Assembly: GCF_014700075.1 (NCBI RefSeq)
Contig: NZ_JACXBU010000001.1
Coordinates: forward strand, 849,785 to 913,784
Reading direction: 5' to 3'
Length of the DNA: 64,000 nt
DNA from: Pseudomonas sp. JM0905a
GTDB taxonomy: Bacteria > Pseudomonadota > Gammaproteobacteria > Pseudomonadales > Pseudomonadaceae
The notes under the pieces: generated by a model
Databases searched by the model: none
What the model was told of the DNA's origin: nothing
Seen by the model: the letters and a program-made list of their open reading frames with translations, nothing else
In this document: piece by piece, positions 26,420 through 35,900 of the stretch
Numbering within the stretch: position 1 is the stretch's first letter
Layout: the number at the start of each line of letters is the position of its first letter
Translations under genes and position numbers: made by a program

Positions 26420-26548
26420 GGTTACCGCCTTGGTTGCGCAGTGCCGGCGTGACCCGGCCTGCTTAGTTGTTGTTTGGGCAGTTGGTGAAGCGGGTGGAGC
26501 GTGTTTGTTGTGGTTATGGGCACTCGCCGGGATGGCTCGTGCTTTTTT

Positions 26549-26676
26549 CGTAGGATGGTGCGGGCGGCGTTCCGCGAGCGGAGCGAAACCCATGCTGTCC
26601 GGTGTCCGGGCAATGAACCCGGGTACACCTGACGTTGCGAATTGATGGGTATCGCTTCGCTCCACGCCATCCTACG
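26549..26676. repeat. 128-bp element with CGTAGGATGG inverted ends
   Basis: CGTAGGATGG (26549-26558) faces CCATCCTACG (26667-26676). Inside, GAGCGGAGCGAAACCCATGC and CGCTTCGCTCC are the usual Pseudomonas repeat words in opposite orientations. Lies between antC and the binding-protein gene, so the two may form separate transcripts. Confidence 0.7.
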
Positions 26677-26695
26677 GAGGGATCGGAGCCGGGAT

Positions 26696-27721
26696 TTAGC
26701 TGTTGCTCTCGGTGAACTTCTCGAAATACAGGTGGCCATTGTCGATGCCGTTTTCCGTGAGCCAGCTCTTCACCGACTCGACCATCGGCGGCGGGCCGCA
26801 GAGGTACATGTCGAAGGGGGCTTGGCGCAGGGCCGCTGCATCGAAATGCTCGGGTACGTAGCCGCGCTTGCCGTTCCAGTCCTGGCCTTCGTCGCTGATC
26901 ACCGGCGTGAAGCTGAAGTCCGGGATGCGCTCGGCGTAGCCCTGGATACGCTCCAGCTCGCAGAGGTCCGCCACCTGGCGCACGCCGTAGAACAGGTGCA
27001 CCGGCTGGCCGCAGCCGCCGCGTTCGGCGATTTCGTCGAGCATGCCGAGGAAGGCCGAGAGGCCGGTGCCGCCGGCTACCAGCAGCAGTGGTTTCTCGAT
27101 GTGGCGCATGTAGAAGGCACCCAGCGGGGCCTCGAAGCGGATCTCGTCACCCATCTTGCAGCGCTCGCGGATGTAGTTGCTCATGACCCCGTCGGGCAGC
27201 AGGCGGATGAGGAACTGCAGCTTGTTCTCCGCATTCGGCCGGTTGGCGAAGGAGTAGGAACGTTTCGAGTCCGTGCCCGGCACTTGCAGGCGGGCGTACT
27301 GGCCCGGCAGGAAGTCCAGCTGCTGGCCGTCGACACCGGCATCCAGGTGGAGGATGGCGGTGGTCGGCGACACCTGCTCCACGAAGGTGACGATGCCGCG
27401 TTCCTGCACGGTCTTCGACGCGCCACAGAGGGTGGAGTCGAAGTCGAAGTAGAAGGACGCGTCGGATTGCACGCGGGTCTGGCAGGTGAGCATCTTGCGC
27501 TGCTCCAGGTCCTTGGCCGACAAGGCCTCCTCGTCCACGTAGTCCATGGTGTAGCGGCCGGACTCGCAGCGGCCCATGCAGGTGCCGCAGACGCCCTCGC
27601 GGCAGTCCAGCGGAATGTTGATGCCGTTGCGCAGGGCGGCATCGAGCAGGATCTCGTTGCCCTGCACGGGGAAGAACAGGGTTTTGCCATCGGCAAAACT
27701 GAAGGCGACCTTGTGGTTCAT
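26696..27721 (-). CDS. antC: Anthranilate 1,2-dioxygenase reductase component AntC
   Basis: A 341-aa reductase passing NADH electrons to AntAB. N-terminal plant-type ferredoxin with C40, C45, C48 and C80 (CREGVCGTC...), then flavin domain with RSYSFAN and NAD domain with LLVAGGTGLSAFLGML and YLCGPPPMVESV. Start ATG 27721 chosen by family; the longer frame is antB shadow. 19 bp after antB. Confidence 0.93.
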   Translation of the reverse strand: MNHKVAFSFADGKTLFFPVQGNEILLDAALRNGINIPLDCREGVCGTCMGRCESGRYTMDYVDEEALSAKDLEQRKMLTCQTRVQSDASFYFDFDSTLCGASKTVQERGIVTFVEQVSPTTAILHLDAGVDGQQLDFLPGQYARLQVPGTDSKRSYSFANRPNAENKLQFLIRLLPDGVMSNYIRERCKMGDEIRFEAPLGAFYMRHIEKPLLLVAGGTGLSAFLGMLDEIAERGGCGQPVHLFYGVRQVADLCELERIQGYAERIPDFSFTPVISDEGQDWNGKRGYVPEHFDAAALRQAPFDMYLCGPPPMVESVKSWLTENGIDNGHLYFEKFTESNS

Positions 27722-27740
27722 GGCGCGTACATCCGGGCAA

Positions 27741-28232
27741 TCAGAGGTGGTAGAAATCGAGCACCGAGTTGATGGTGTCGTTGAGCAGGACCATGTGCTT
27801 GCGGGTGATCTTCCAGCTCTCGCCCACGGGCTTGAGGTGGTAGGTCGCGTGGCCAAAGAACTGCTCGCTCTGGCCCAGGCGGAAGTACAGGGTGTGCCAG
27901 TTGGCCTTCACTTCCAGTTGGCCGTCGTCGCGCTCCTTGACGCGCACGTTGCTGATCTGGTGCAGAGTGCGCGGCATCGGGATGGTCGAGGCGGCCTTGC
28001 CGGTGCGGATGCGGAACACGCGGTCTTCAAGGCCCGAACGGTTGCTGTAGTAGATCAGCGACATGCCGCGCTTCGGGTCCCGGGTGTACTCGTGCTCGGA
28101 GTCCCACTGGGGCAGGTGGTATTCGCACTGCTCGTCGAACAGGTCCAGGTAGGCGTCCCAGTCCTGGGCGTCGCACAGGGCGGATTTTGCGTAGAGGAAT
28201 TGCTCGATCTGGTATTGCAGCTGCGGGTTCAT
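27741..28232 (-). CDS. antB: Anthranilate 1,2-dioxygenase small subunit AntB
   Basis: A 163-aa beta subunit (NTF2-like): starts MNPQLQYQIEQFLYAKSALC, contains WDAYLDLFDEQCEYHLPQW and RTLHQISNVRVKE, ends DTINSVLDFYHL. Its ATG overlaps the antA stop by 4 nt. Assembles with AntA into the terminal oxygenase. Confidence 0.93.
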   Translation of the reverse strand: MNPQLQYQIEQFLYAKSALCDAQDWDAYLDLFDEQCEYHLPQWDSEHEYTRDPKRGMSLIYYSNRSGLEDRVFRIRTGKAASTIPMPRTLHQISNVRVKERDDGQLEVKANWHTLYFRLGQSEQFFGHATYHLKPVGESWKITRKHMVLLNDTINSVLDFYHL

Positions 28233-29623
28233 GCCTGCACCTCCTGCAGTTTCAGGGCTTTCTGGTCCAGGCCCTGGAGCAGGAAGCGCTGCCAGTTGGC
28301 GTGCTGGTTCACGTACAGGCCTTCATGGGTGAATTCGGTGCCGGTCATCACCGGGGCGATGCCCAGGGTCTGGCTGTTCGACGTGGCGCCGGTGACCCAC
28401 TTGCCGTAGCCGCGGGAGATGTCGCTCCAGCGTTCCAGGCGGCCCTGGAAACCGCGCTGCTGCTCGCGGAACTCCACCAGGTCGTCGGGGGTGCCCATGC
28501 CGGAGACGTTGAAGAAGTCCTCGAACTGGCGGATGCGGCTTTCGCGGTCGGCGTCGGACTCGCCTTTCACGCCGATGCACTGGCTGATGATCTCGGTCTT
28601 GTTCCAGGCCAGCGGACGCACGATGCGCAGCTGCGAGCTGATCTGGTCCATGAAGAACAGGCTGGGGTAGATGTTCAGGTTGCGCAGGCGGTGCATCATC
28701 CACTCCGCCTTGCCCTGGCCGAACTCATCCACCAGGCGCGGCATCACGGTGGCGTAGCCGGGGCGCACGGTGGGGTTGGGCATGTCGCTGAACAGCACGC
28801 TGTGGCCGTTGTTGAAGGAGAACCAGCCGTCGTCGGTTTCGGCGTCGCCGGCGCCGAGCTTGCTGTAGTCCAGTGTGCTACTGGCGCTGCCGTTGCTGGC
28901 GTTGACCTGCTGGCGGTGCTGCACGGTGGCCACGTAGTTGTAGTGCACGGTGCTGACGTGATAGCCGTCCAGGCCGTTCTCGTTCTGCAGCTTCCAGTTG
29001 CCGTCGAAGGTGTAGGTGGACTTGCCGGGCAGGACTTCCAGCTCACCAGTAGGCGACTGGGCGACCATCATGTCGAAGAACACCTTGGCGTCGCCGAGGA
29101 AGTCTTCGAGGCTTTCGGTGCCGGTGACATCGAGGCTGATGAAGACGAAGCCCTTGTAGCTTTCGATGCGTGCCTTCTTCAGGCCACGGGTGGCCTTGTC
29201 GAAACCTTCCGGGTACTCGCCCGGTGCCTTGACCTTCACCAGGCGGCCGTCGCTCTTGTAGCACCAGGCGTGGAAGGGGCAGGTGAAGGTGGACTGGTTG
29301 CCCTTGCCGACGCGGGTGAGGGTGGCGCCGCGATGCTGGCAGGCGTTGATCAGCGCGTTCAGCTGGCCGTTGCCGTCACGGGTGATGATCATGGGCTGGC
29401 GGCCCGCGCGCAGGGTCATGAAGTCATGGGCATTGGGGATCTCGCTCTCGTGGCAGGCGTAGATCCAGTTCTTCTCGAAGATCAGCTCCATCTCCAGGTC
29501 GAACAGTTCCGGCTCGGTGAACATGTCGCGGGCAATGCGGTACACGCCTTCCTCCGGACGGAAGTCCAGGCAGCCGCTGACGTACTCTCTCCACTGCGCA
29601 ATGTTTTTATTCGAAGTATTCAT
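28229..29623 (-). CDS. antA: Anthranilate 1,2-dioxygenase large subunit AntA
   Basis: A 464-aa Rieske oxygenase alpha subunit converting anthranilate to catechol with release of CO2 and ammonia. Rieske ligands C95/H97 (CQHRGA) and C115/H118 (CPFH); mononuclear-iron motif NGLDGYHVSTVH near 207-218. FEKNWIYACHESE and TCPFHAWCYKSDGRLVK match AntA rather than BenA as I know them (BenA reads CPFHGW here). ATG 29623 is the family start; ribosome site GGAAGGTG. First gene of antABC. Confidence 0.93.
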   Translation of the reverse strand: MNTSNKNIAQWREYVSGCLDFRPEEGVYRIARDMFTEPELFDLEMELIFEKNWIYACHESEIPNAHDFMTLRAGRQPMIITRDGNGQLNALINACQHRGATLTRVGKGNQSTFTCPFHAWCYKSDGRLVKVKAPGEYPEGFDKATRGLKKARIESYKGFVFISLDVTGTESLEDFLGDAKVFFDMMVAQSPTGELEVLPGKSTYTFDGNWKLQNENGLDGYHVSTVHYNYVATVQHRQQVNASNGSASSTLDYSKLGAGDAETDDGWFSFNNGHSVLFSDMPNPTVRPGYATVMPRLVDEFGQGKAEWMMHRLRNLNIYPSLFFMDQISSQLRIVRPLAWNKTEIISQCIGVKGESDADRESRIRQFEDFFNVSGMGTPDDLVEFREQQRGFQGRLERWSDISRGYGKWVTGATSNSQTLGIAPVMTGTEFTHEGLYVNQHANWQRFLLQGLDQKALKLQEVQA

Positions 29624-30327
29624 GGGTGGCACCTTCCACATCGGGCGAAACAGTGGAGGCCATTAGAAGGAGCCGCAGCCTGGCTGGTCTATCCGCTTGG
29701 TTGGCGAAGACGCGCCGAAAATTTTGGCGGCCTATCGAACGCGTGAAAGGCCCGGGTGACGGGGCTTTCAACGTTCTTCGGGCGATCTGAAAAAGCGGAT
29801 AGCCTTCGCCGAAAAAGCGGATGGCCGACCGGTGCCGGAGAGGATTGAAATCTGCCTTCGCCGCGCCGCCCGAGGCCGCAGTAACGGTCTGCGGTGCGGG
29901 GTAACGCTTTTTCGCGCGGCTAGCAGAAGGGCGTCGGGCGCGCTATCCGGAAAGTTGGTGAAGGCTGTCCGCTTGCTTCGGTGTCGGCGTCTTCGGTGCG
30001 GTGTCCGGTCAATGGCGGTAACACTGGTGATTACCAAAGGCCATCGGTTTGCTCTCGAGGTGAGGGCAGGCCCCTTCCGGGGAGCATTCGAAGCGTTTTT
30101 CCCACGCTGCGCCATGGCGTGGCGGGGTGCTCCGTGCTGGGGCGGCGAAACGCTCTGGAACAGGCCTGGCAGGCCCTCCAGGCGGCGCGGGTATCCGCGA
30201 ATTGCGACAATGCTATCCTTTTGTTTCGAATCGCGACGGACCGCAGGGGCGTGGCATGGAGCTTGCCTTGTCCATGTCGACGCGCCGCAGAGCGCGCATC
30301 TCCAGAAGCCGTTTTGGGTGCCGCGTG
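29624..30327. promoter_or_regulatory. antA-antR divergent region with 22-bp tandem direct repeats
   Basis: A 704-bp gap without a convincing gene. GAAAAAGCGGATAGCC (29789-29804) is repeated as GAAAAAGCGGATGGCC (29811-29826), exactly 22 bp apart, the arrangement expected for an AraC/XylS-family dimer. Related TCTATCCGCTT (29692-29702) and CTGTCCGCTT (29966-29975) lie either side. The pair is 166-203 bp upstream of antA. AntR is the obvious candidate binder. Confidence 0.6.
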
Positions 30328-31338
30328 ATGAGTACGAAGAACCATCAATTCCGAGACATTTCCGCCGATCGCTACGACCTCGCCGGGGCTCGTTCCTGGA
30401 TGTCGAACATCTGCGGCCCGCACCACCTGAAGGCTGCGAAGCCCGAGCGGATCCAGTTCCATCACAGCGGCAACGTGCTGCCCTCGATGTCGACCACCCT
30501 GGGCTACGTCGAGTACGGCACCGACGTCACCATCGGCGTCGGCGACGAGATGAACCTCAATTGCTACAGCCTCAGCCTGCCGCTGGCCGGTGAGCAGGAG
30601 CTGGCCAAGTCCGGCCATCTGCTGCGTTCGGATCGCGACTGGGGGGTGATCGTATCGCCCCACGAGTATCAGGAGCTCACCATCGCCGGTGACTGCCACA
30701 AGTTGCAGGTAGCCATTCCCCGCGCCGCCATGCAGCAGACCCTGGAGGACCTTCTGCAGCGCAGCGTGGACACGCCGCTGAGCTTCCAGGCGGAGATGAA
30801 CGCGGTGGAGGGCGCTGCGGCGTCCTGGTGGCGCATGGCGCGGCATCTGATCGACGAGCTGGAGCGCAGCCGTGACCTCTACGGCCAGCTGTTCTTCACC
30901 CGCGATCTGGAAAGCGCGCTGATCAAGGGGCTGATCCTGGCGCAGCCGAACAATTACTCGGAGGAATTGCGCGGACGGCTGGAGATCAAACTGCCCCATT
31001 ACCTGGTGCGGGCGCGGGACTTCATCCATGTCCATGCCCGCGAGGAAATCTGCCTGGACGACATCGAGCGGGCTGCGGGTGTCTCGCGCTTCAAGCTGTT
31101 CGAGGGCTTCAAACGGTATTTCGGCCAATCGCCCATGGCCTACCTGAAGAGGCACCGCCTGACCGCCGTGCGCCAGGAGCTGCTGGAAGACCGCAGCGCC
31201 CGGAATATCTCGGTGATCGCCATGGGCTGGGGCTTCAACCATCTCGGCCGCTTCGCCAGCGAGTACCGCAAGCTGTTCGACGAAACCCCGAGCATGACCA
31301 TCCAGCGCCTGGAGGAGCGGCGCGGGCGTTCGCTCTGA
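30328..31338 (+). CDS. antR: AraC/XylS-family activator AntR
   Basis: A 336-aa regulator. The N-terminal cupin-like sensing domain begins FRDISADRYDLAGARSWMSN; the C-terminal double helix-turn-helix covers about residues 230-336 (DIERAAGVSRFKLFEGFKRY, PMAYLKRHRLTAVRQELLED, ISVIAMGWGFNHLGRFASEY). Divergent from antABC, as AntR-type activators are. ATG 30328 is the likely start; ATG 30256 after AGGGGCG is an alternative giving 24 more residues. BenR-like specificity is possible, but the neighbours favour anthranilate. Confidence 0.88.
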   Translation: MSTKNHQFRDISADRYDLAGARSWMSNICGPHHLKAAKPERIQFHHSGNVLPSMSTTLGYVEYGTDVTIGVGDEMNLNCYSLSLPLAGEQELAKSGHLLRSDRDWGVIVSPHEYQELTIAGDCHKLQVAIPRAAMQQTLEDLLQRSVDTPLSFQAEMNAVEGAAASWWRMARHLIDELERSRDLYGQLFFTRDLESALIKGLILAQPNNYSEELRGRLEIKLPHYLVRARDFIHVHAREEICLDDIERAAGVSRFKLFEGFKRYFGQSPMAYLKRHRLTAVRQELLEDRSARNISVIAMGWGFNHLGRFASEYRKLFDETPSMTIQRLEERRGRSL

Positions 31339-31446
31339 AGCGCTGCCGCCTGTCGCGAAATGCACGGGTGATTGTCGAACGGGCCTGAAATCAGACGACT
31401 ACCAGGGGCGAGTCCCTCAATTCCGTCAGGTTCAGGAGCGTACGAT

Positions 31447-32187
31447 ATGAATATCGACAAACACCCCGTGGTTTCCCGCGAAGAATGGTTGCATGCCCGC
31501 GAGGAGCTGTTGCGCAAGGAAAAGGCCTTTACCCGTGAACGGGACCGGCTCAGCGCCGAGCGGCGGGCGTTGCCCTGGGTCCGTATCGACCAGGTCTACG
31601 CCTTCGAAGGGCCGGACGGCTGGGAAACCCTGGCCGACCTGTTCGACGGTCGCAGCACCCTGGTCGTCTACCACTTCATGTTCGGCCCCAACTGGAAGGA
31701 AGGTTGCCCCGGTTGCTCCTTCCTCGCCGACCACATCGACGGACCCAACCAGCACCTCAAGCACCACGACGTGACGCTGCTCTGCGTGTCGCGTGCGCCC
31801 TTGCGGGAGTTCCAGGCCTTCCGCAAGCGCATGGGCTGGAAGTTCAAGTGGGTGTCGTCCCAGGGCAGTTCCTTCAACGAGGACTTCGGCGTGGCCGCCC
31901 GGCCCGAGGACATCGCCGCCGGCACCGCCCGCTACAACTACGGCACCAGCAAAGACCCAGGCGAGGACATGCCCGGCCTCAGCGTGTTCTACCGCAACGA
32001 AGCGGGGGAGATCTTCCACACCTACTCCACCTACGCCCGTGGCCTGGACCTGCTGGTAGGCGCCTACAACTTCCTCGACCTGCTGCCCAAGGGGCGGGAC
32101 GAGCAGGAGATCATGGACTGGATGACCTACCACGACCGCTATGAGGACGAGCCGGCCAAGGTGGTGCATAGCTGCTGCGCGGAGTGA
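31447..32187 (+). CDS. DUF899 thioredoxin-like protein
   Basis: A 246-aa DUF899 protein. Marks: VSREEWLHAREELLRKEKAF, ERRALPWVRIDQVYAFEGP, FMFGPNWKEGCPGCSFLADH (redox-type CxxC, in WKEGCPGC) and GLSVFYRNEAGEIFHTYSTY. The fold is thioredoxin-like; reaction unknown. ATG 31447 follows CAGGAGCG. Stands 108 bp after antR and just before the tandem repeat array. Confidence 0.85.
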   Translation: MNIDKHPVVSREEWLHAREELLRKEKAFTRERDRLSAERRALPWVRIDQVYAFEGPDGWETLADLFDGRSTLVVYHFMFGPNWKEGCPGCSFLADHIDGPNQHLKHHDVTLLCVSRAPLREFQAFRKRMGWKFKWVSSQGSSFNEDFGVAARPEDIAAGTARYNYGTSKDPGEDMPGLSVFYRNEAGEIFHTYSTYARGLDLLVGAYNFLDLLPKGRDEQEIMDWMTYHDRYEDEPAKVVHSCCAE

Positions 32188-32285
32188 TTGGGTTGGGCGA
32201 ACCTGCGGTCCGCATAGCGATTGAAATCGCCCCCACAGGGAACTCGCCTCCAGCGTCGCGCTCGACCAATGAGGCACTGCTTTTT

Positions 32286-32962
32286 TGTGGGGGCGAATTC
32301 ATTCGCCAAGCAGGCCGAACGTCTGCTCTGGGGAATGTCGGGGGGCAACTGCGTTGCCCTTGGCGAATGAATTCGCCCCTACAGGGAATCAGCTCCAGCG
32401 CCACGCTCGACCAATGAGGCACTGCTTTTTTGTGGGGGCGAATTCATTCGCGAAGCAGGCCGAAGGCCTGCCCTGGGGAGTGTCAGGGGGCAACTGCGTT
32501 GCCCTTGGCGAATGAATTCGCCCCTACAGGGAATCAGCTCCAGCGCCACGCTCGACCAATGAGGCACTGCTTTTTTGTGGGGGCGAATTCATTCGCCAAG
32601 CAGGCCGAAGGTCTGCCCTGGGGAGTGTCAGGGGGCAACTGCGTTGCCCTTGGCGAATGAATTCGCCCCTACAAGGAATCAGCTCCAGCGCGGCGCTCGA
32701 CCATTGAGGCACCGCTTTTTTGTGGGGGCGAATTCATTCGCGAAGCAGGCCGAAGGTCTGCTCTGGGGAATGTCGGGGGGCAACTGCGTTGCCCTTGGCG
32801 AATGAATTCGCCCCCACAAGGTGGTCCCGCTCGATTGCGCAGAGTGAGGCAGGGGCGCAAATCTTGTAGGGGCGAATTCATTCGCCAAGCGGGCCGAAGG
32901 TCTGCCCTGGGGAATGTCAGGAGGCAACTGCGTCGCCCATGGCGAATGAATTCGCCCCTACA
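32286..32962. repeat. Tandem array: five copies of a 98-bp palindromic element, 145-bp period
   Basis: Copies at 32286-32383, 32431-32528, 32576-32673, 32721-32818 and 32865-32962. The first four are exactly 145 bp apart, separated by near-identical 47-bp spacers (CAGCTCCAGCGC...GAGGCACTGC). Each copy begins TGTGGGGGCGAATTCATTCG (copy 5 TGTAGGGG) and ends with its inverse CGAATGAATTCGCCCC. A half-element of the ATTTCAATCGC type precedes at 32214-32237 with a 48-bp spacer. Four-fold amplification of element plus spacer is the simplest reading. Confidence 0.92.
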
Positions 32963-35900
32963 GCCCGCAACACCAGCGCGCACAGTGCCGGCAGGAACAG
33001 CAGGGTCAGCACGGTGCCCACCAGCACGCCGCCTATCAGCACATAGGCCAGGGATGACCAGAAGACCGAGAAGGTCAGCGGGATGAAGGCCAGTGCAGCG
33101 GCCAGGGCAGTGAGCAGCACCGGGCGGGCGCGGCGTACCGTGGCTTCGATGATGGCTTCGCGCAGGGGGCGGCCGTGGGCCAGTTCCTGGTCGATCTGGT
33201 CGGTGAAGATCAGCGTGTTGCGCATCAGGATGCCGCCGATACCGATCAGCGCCAGGATGGCGTTGAAGCCGAAGGGCTGGTTGAACAGCAACAACACCGG
33301 AACGGCGCCGATCAGGCCCAGTGGCGCAGTGGCGAAGACCATGAACATCAGGGCGAAGGAGCGCACCTGGAACATGATCACCACCAGGGTCAGCAGGATC
33401 ATCACCGGGAACAGCACCGCCAGCGCCTTGTTGGCCTTGGCGCTTTCTTCCACCGGTCCACCGATGGTCACCTTGTAGCCTGCCGGCAGCTTGGCGATCA
33501 GCGGTTGCAGGTCGGCGTACGCGGCCTTTTCCACATCCGGCGGCTGGGTGCCCTTGATGATGTCGGCGCGCACTTCGAAGGTCAGCTCGCGGTCGCGGCG
33601 CTTGAGGATCGGCTCCTCCATCACCGGCTGGAAGCGGCCCACCTGTTCCAGGGGCACGGAGACGCCGGCGGCGTTGGTGATGGTCAGACCCTCGATGCCG
33701 CCGAGGTTCTCACGCTGGGTGTTCTGCGCACGCACCATCACCGCCACCGTACGGGTGCCTTCGCGCACCTCGGTGACCGGGTTGCCGGTGAGTAGGGCGT
33801 TGAGCTGGCTCTTCACCTCGTTGGGGGTGAAGCCGAGCAGGCGCAGGCGGTCCTGGTCCAGCACCAGGCGGTAGGAGCTGGTGCGCTCGCCCCAGTCGAC
33901 AAAGGTGTCGCGGGTCATGGGGTTGGCGGCCACGACCTGGCGCACCTCTTCGCTGATCTGCCGCAGCTGCTCCAGGTTCGGGCCGGAGACGCGGAATATC
34001 ACCGGGAAGGGCACCGGCGGGCCGAACACCAGCTGGGTGACGCGCACCCGCGCCGAGGGGAATTCGCCGGCGGCGATGCGTGCCTGCATGCGTTCGCGGA
34101 GGACATCGCGGGCCTTGGAGTCGGCGGTCTGCACGATGATCTTGGCGAAGGCCGGGTCCGGCAGTTCGGGGTTCAGGGAGAGGAAGAAGCGTGGCGCGCC
34201 GCCGCCCACGTAGGCGTCCACCAGTTTGGTCTGGGGTTCCTCCAGCAGGGCCTTCTCCACCTGGGCGACTACGGATTCGGTGGCCTTGAAGGCACTGCCC
34301 GGGGGCATGTAGACCTCCACCAGCAACTCGGAACGGTCGGAGTTGGGGAAGAACTGCTTCTTCACCGCACCCATACCGAGGACGCTGGCGACGAAGGCCG
34401 CCACCACCAGGGCGGTGACCGTCTTGCGGTGGTTTACGCACCAGGTGATCAGGGCGCGCAGGCGCTGGTAGAGGCGGGTGGCGTAGAGCGCTTCATGGCC
34501 ACCCGGCACCGGCTGGATCTTCGGCAGCATTTTCACGCCCAGGTAGGGCGTGAAGAACACCGCCACCACCCAGGAGGCAAGCAGGGCGAAGCCGACGATC
34601 CAGAAGATGTTGCCGGCGTACTCTCCCGCGCTGGACTTGGCGAAGCCCACCGGCAGGAAGCCGATGACGGTCACCAGGGTGCCGGTGAGCATGGGGGCGG
34701 CGGTGGAGGTCCAGGCGAAGGTGGCGGCCTGGATGCGGTCGAGGCCTTCCTCCAGCTTCACCACCATCATCTCGATGGCGATGATGGCGTCGTCCACCAG
34801 CAGGCCGAGGGAGAGGATCAGCGCGCCGAGGGTGATGCGGTCGAACTCGCGACCGGTCATCAGCATGATCACGAAGACGATGGACAGGGTCAGCGGCACG
34901 GCTGCGGCCACTACCAGGCCAACACGGAAGCCCAGGGCCAGCAGGCTGATCAGCATCACCACGCCAAGGGCGACGAAGAACTTGATCATGAATTCGTTTA
35001 CCGCCAGGCGGATCTTCTCGGCCTGGTCGGAAACCTTGTCGAATTTCACGCCCAGGGGCAATTCGGCTTGTATGCGGGCTTCCTCGGCCTGCAGCGACTT
35101 GTCCAGCTCCAGGCCGTTGAAGTGCTTGTCCATGATCACGCCGAGCATCAGTGCCGGCTCGCCCTGGTGACGGATGCGGTAGGTCGGCGGGTCTTCGTAG
35201 CCGCGTTTCACCGTGGCGACGTCGGCGATGCGCAGCAGCTTGCCGCCGGCGTTGATCGGCACGTTCTCGATCAGTTTCAGGCTGTCGAAGGCGCCGTCCA
35301 GGCGGATGTAGGCACGCGGTCCGCTGGTTTCGACGAAGCCGGCCGGGGCCACGCCGTTCTGCTTGCCCAGGGCCTCGAATATCTGCTCCGGCTTGAGGCC
35401 GAGGGTGGCCAGGCGCTCGTAGGAGAACTCGACGAAGACGCGCTGGGCCTGTTCGCCGAGGATGTTGACCTTCTTCACGCCGGGCAGGCGCAGCATGCCC
35501 TGGCGCATGTCTTCGGCCATCTGCACCAGTTGGCGGTGAGGCATCTGCCCGGCTTCCAGGGCGTAGAGGGCGAAGTAGACGTCGGAATACTCGTCGTTGA
35601 AGAACGGCCCGATGACGCCCTGGGGCAGGCGCCTTGCTTCGTCGGTGAGCTTCTTGCGTGTCTGGTAGAAGAGCTCCTGGATATCAGCGGGCCGGGTGGA
35701 GTCCATGTATTGCAGCTTCATGGAGACGAAGCCGGGTTGGGCGATGGTTTCCACCCGGTCGTACAGGTCCAGCTCCTGCAGGCGCTTTTCCAGGCGGTCG
35801 GCCACCTGCTCCTGCATCTCCCGTGCGGTGGCGCCCGGCCAGGCGGCGGTGATGGTCATGGTCTTGACCGTGAAGGACGGGTCTTCGGCACGGCCCAGCT

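Noticed and set aside
28229..29623. Benzoate 1,2-dioxygenase (BenA)
   Set aside because: KNWIYACHESE and TCPFHAWCYKSDGR fit AntA, not the BenA pattern; no benD or benK follows.
32286..32962. Regular repeats resembling a CRISPR array
   Set aside because: Period is 145 bp with long palindromic units and identical spacers; no cas genes. CRISPR spacers must differ.
32184..32983. Short ORFs through the repeat array on both strands
   Set aside because: They only translate the repeat (GRIHSPSRP, GANSFAKQAEG) and have no ribosome sites.
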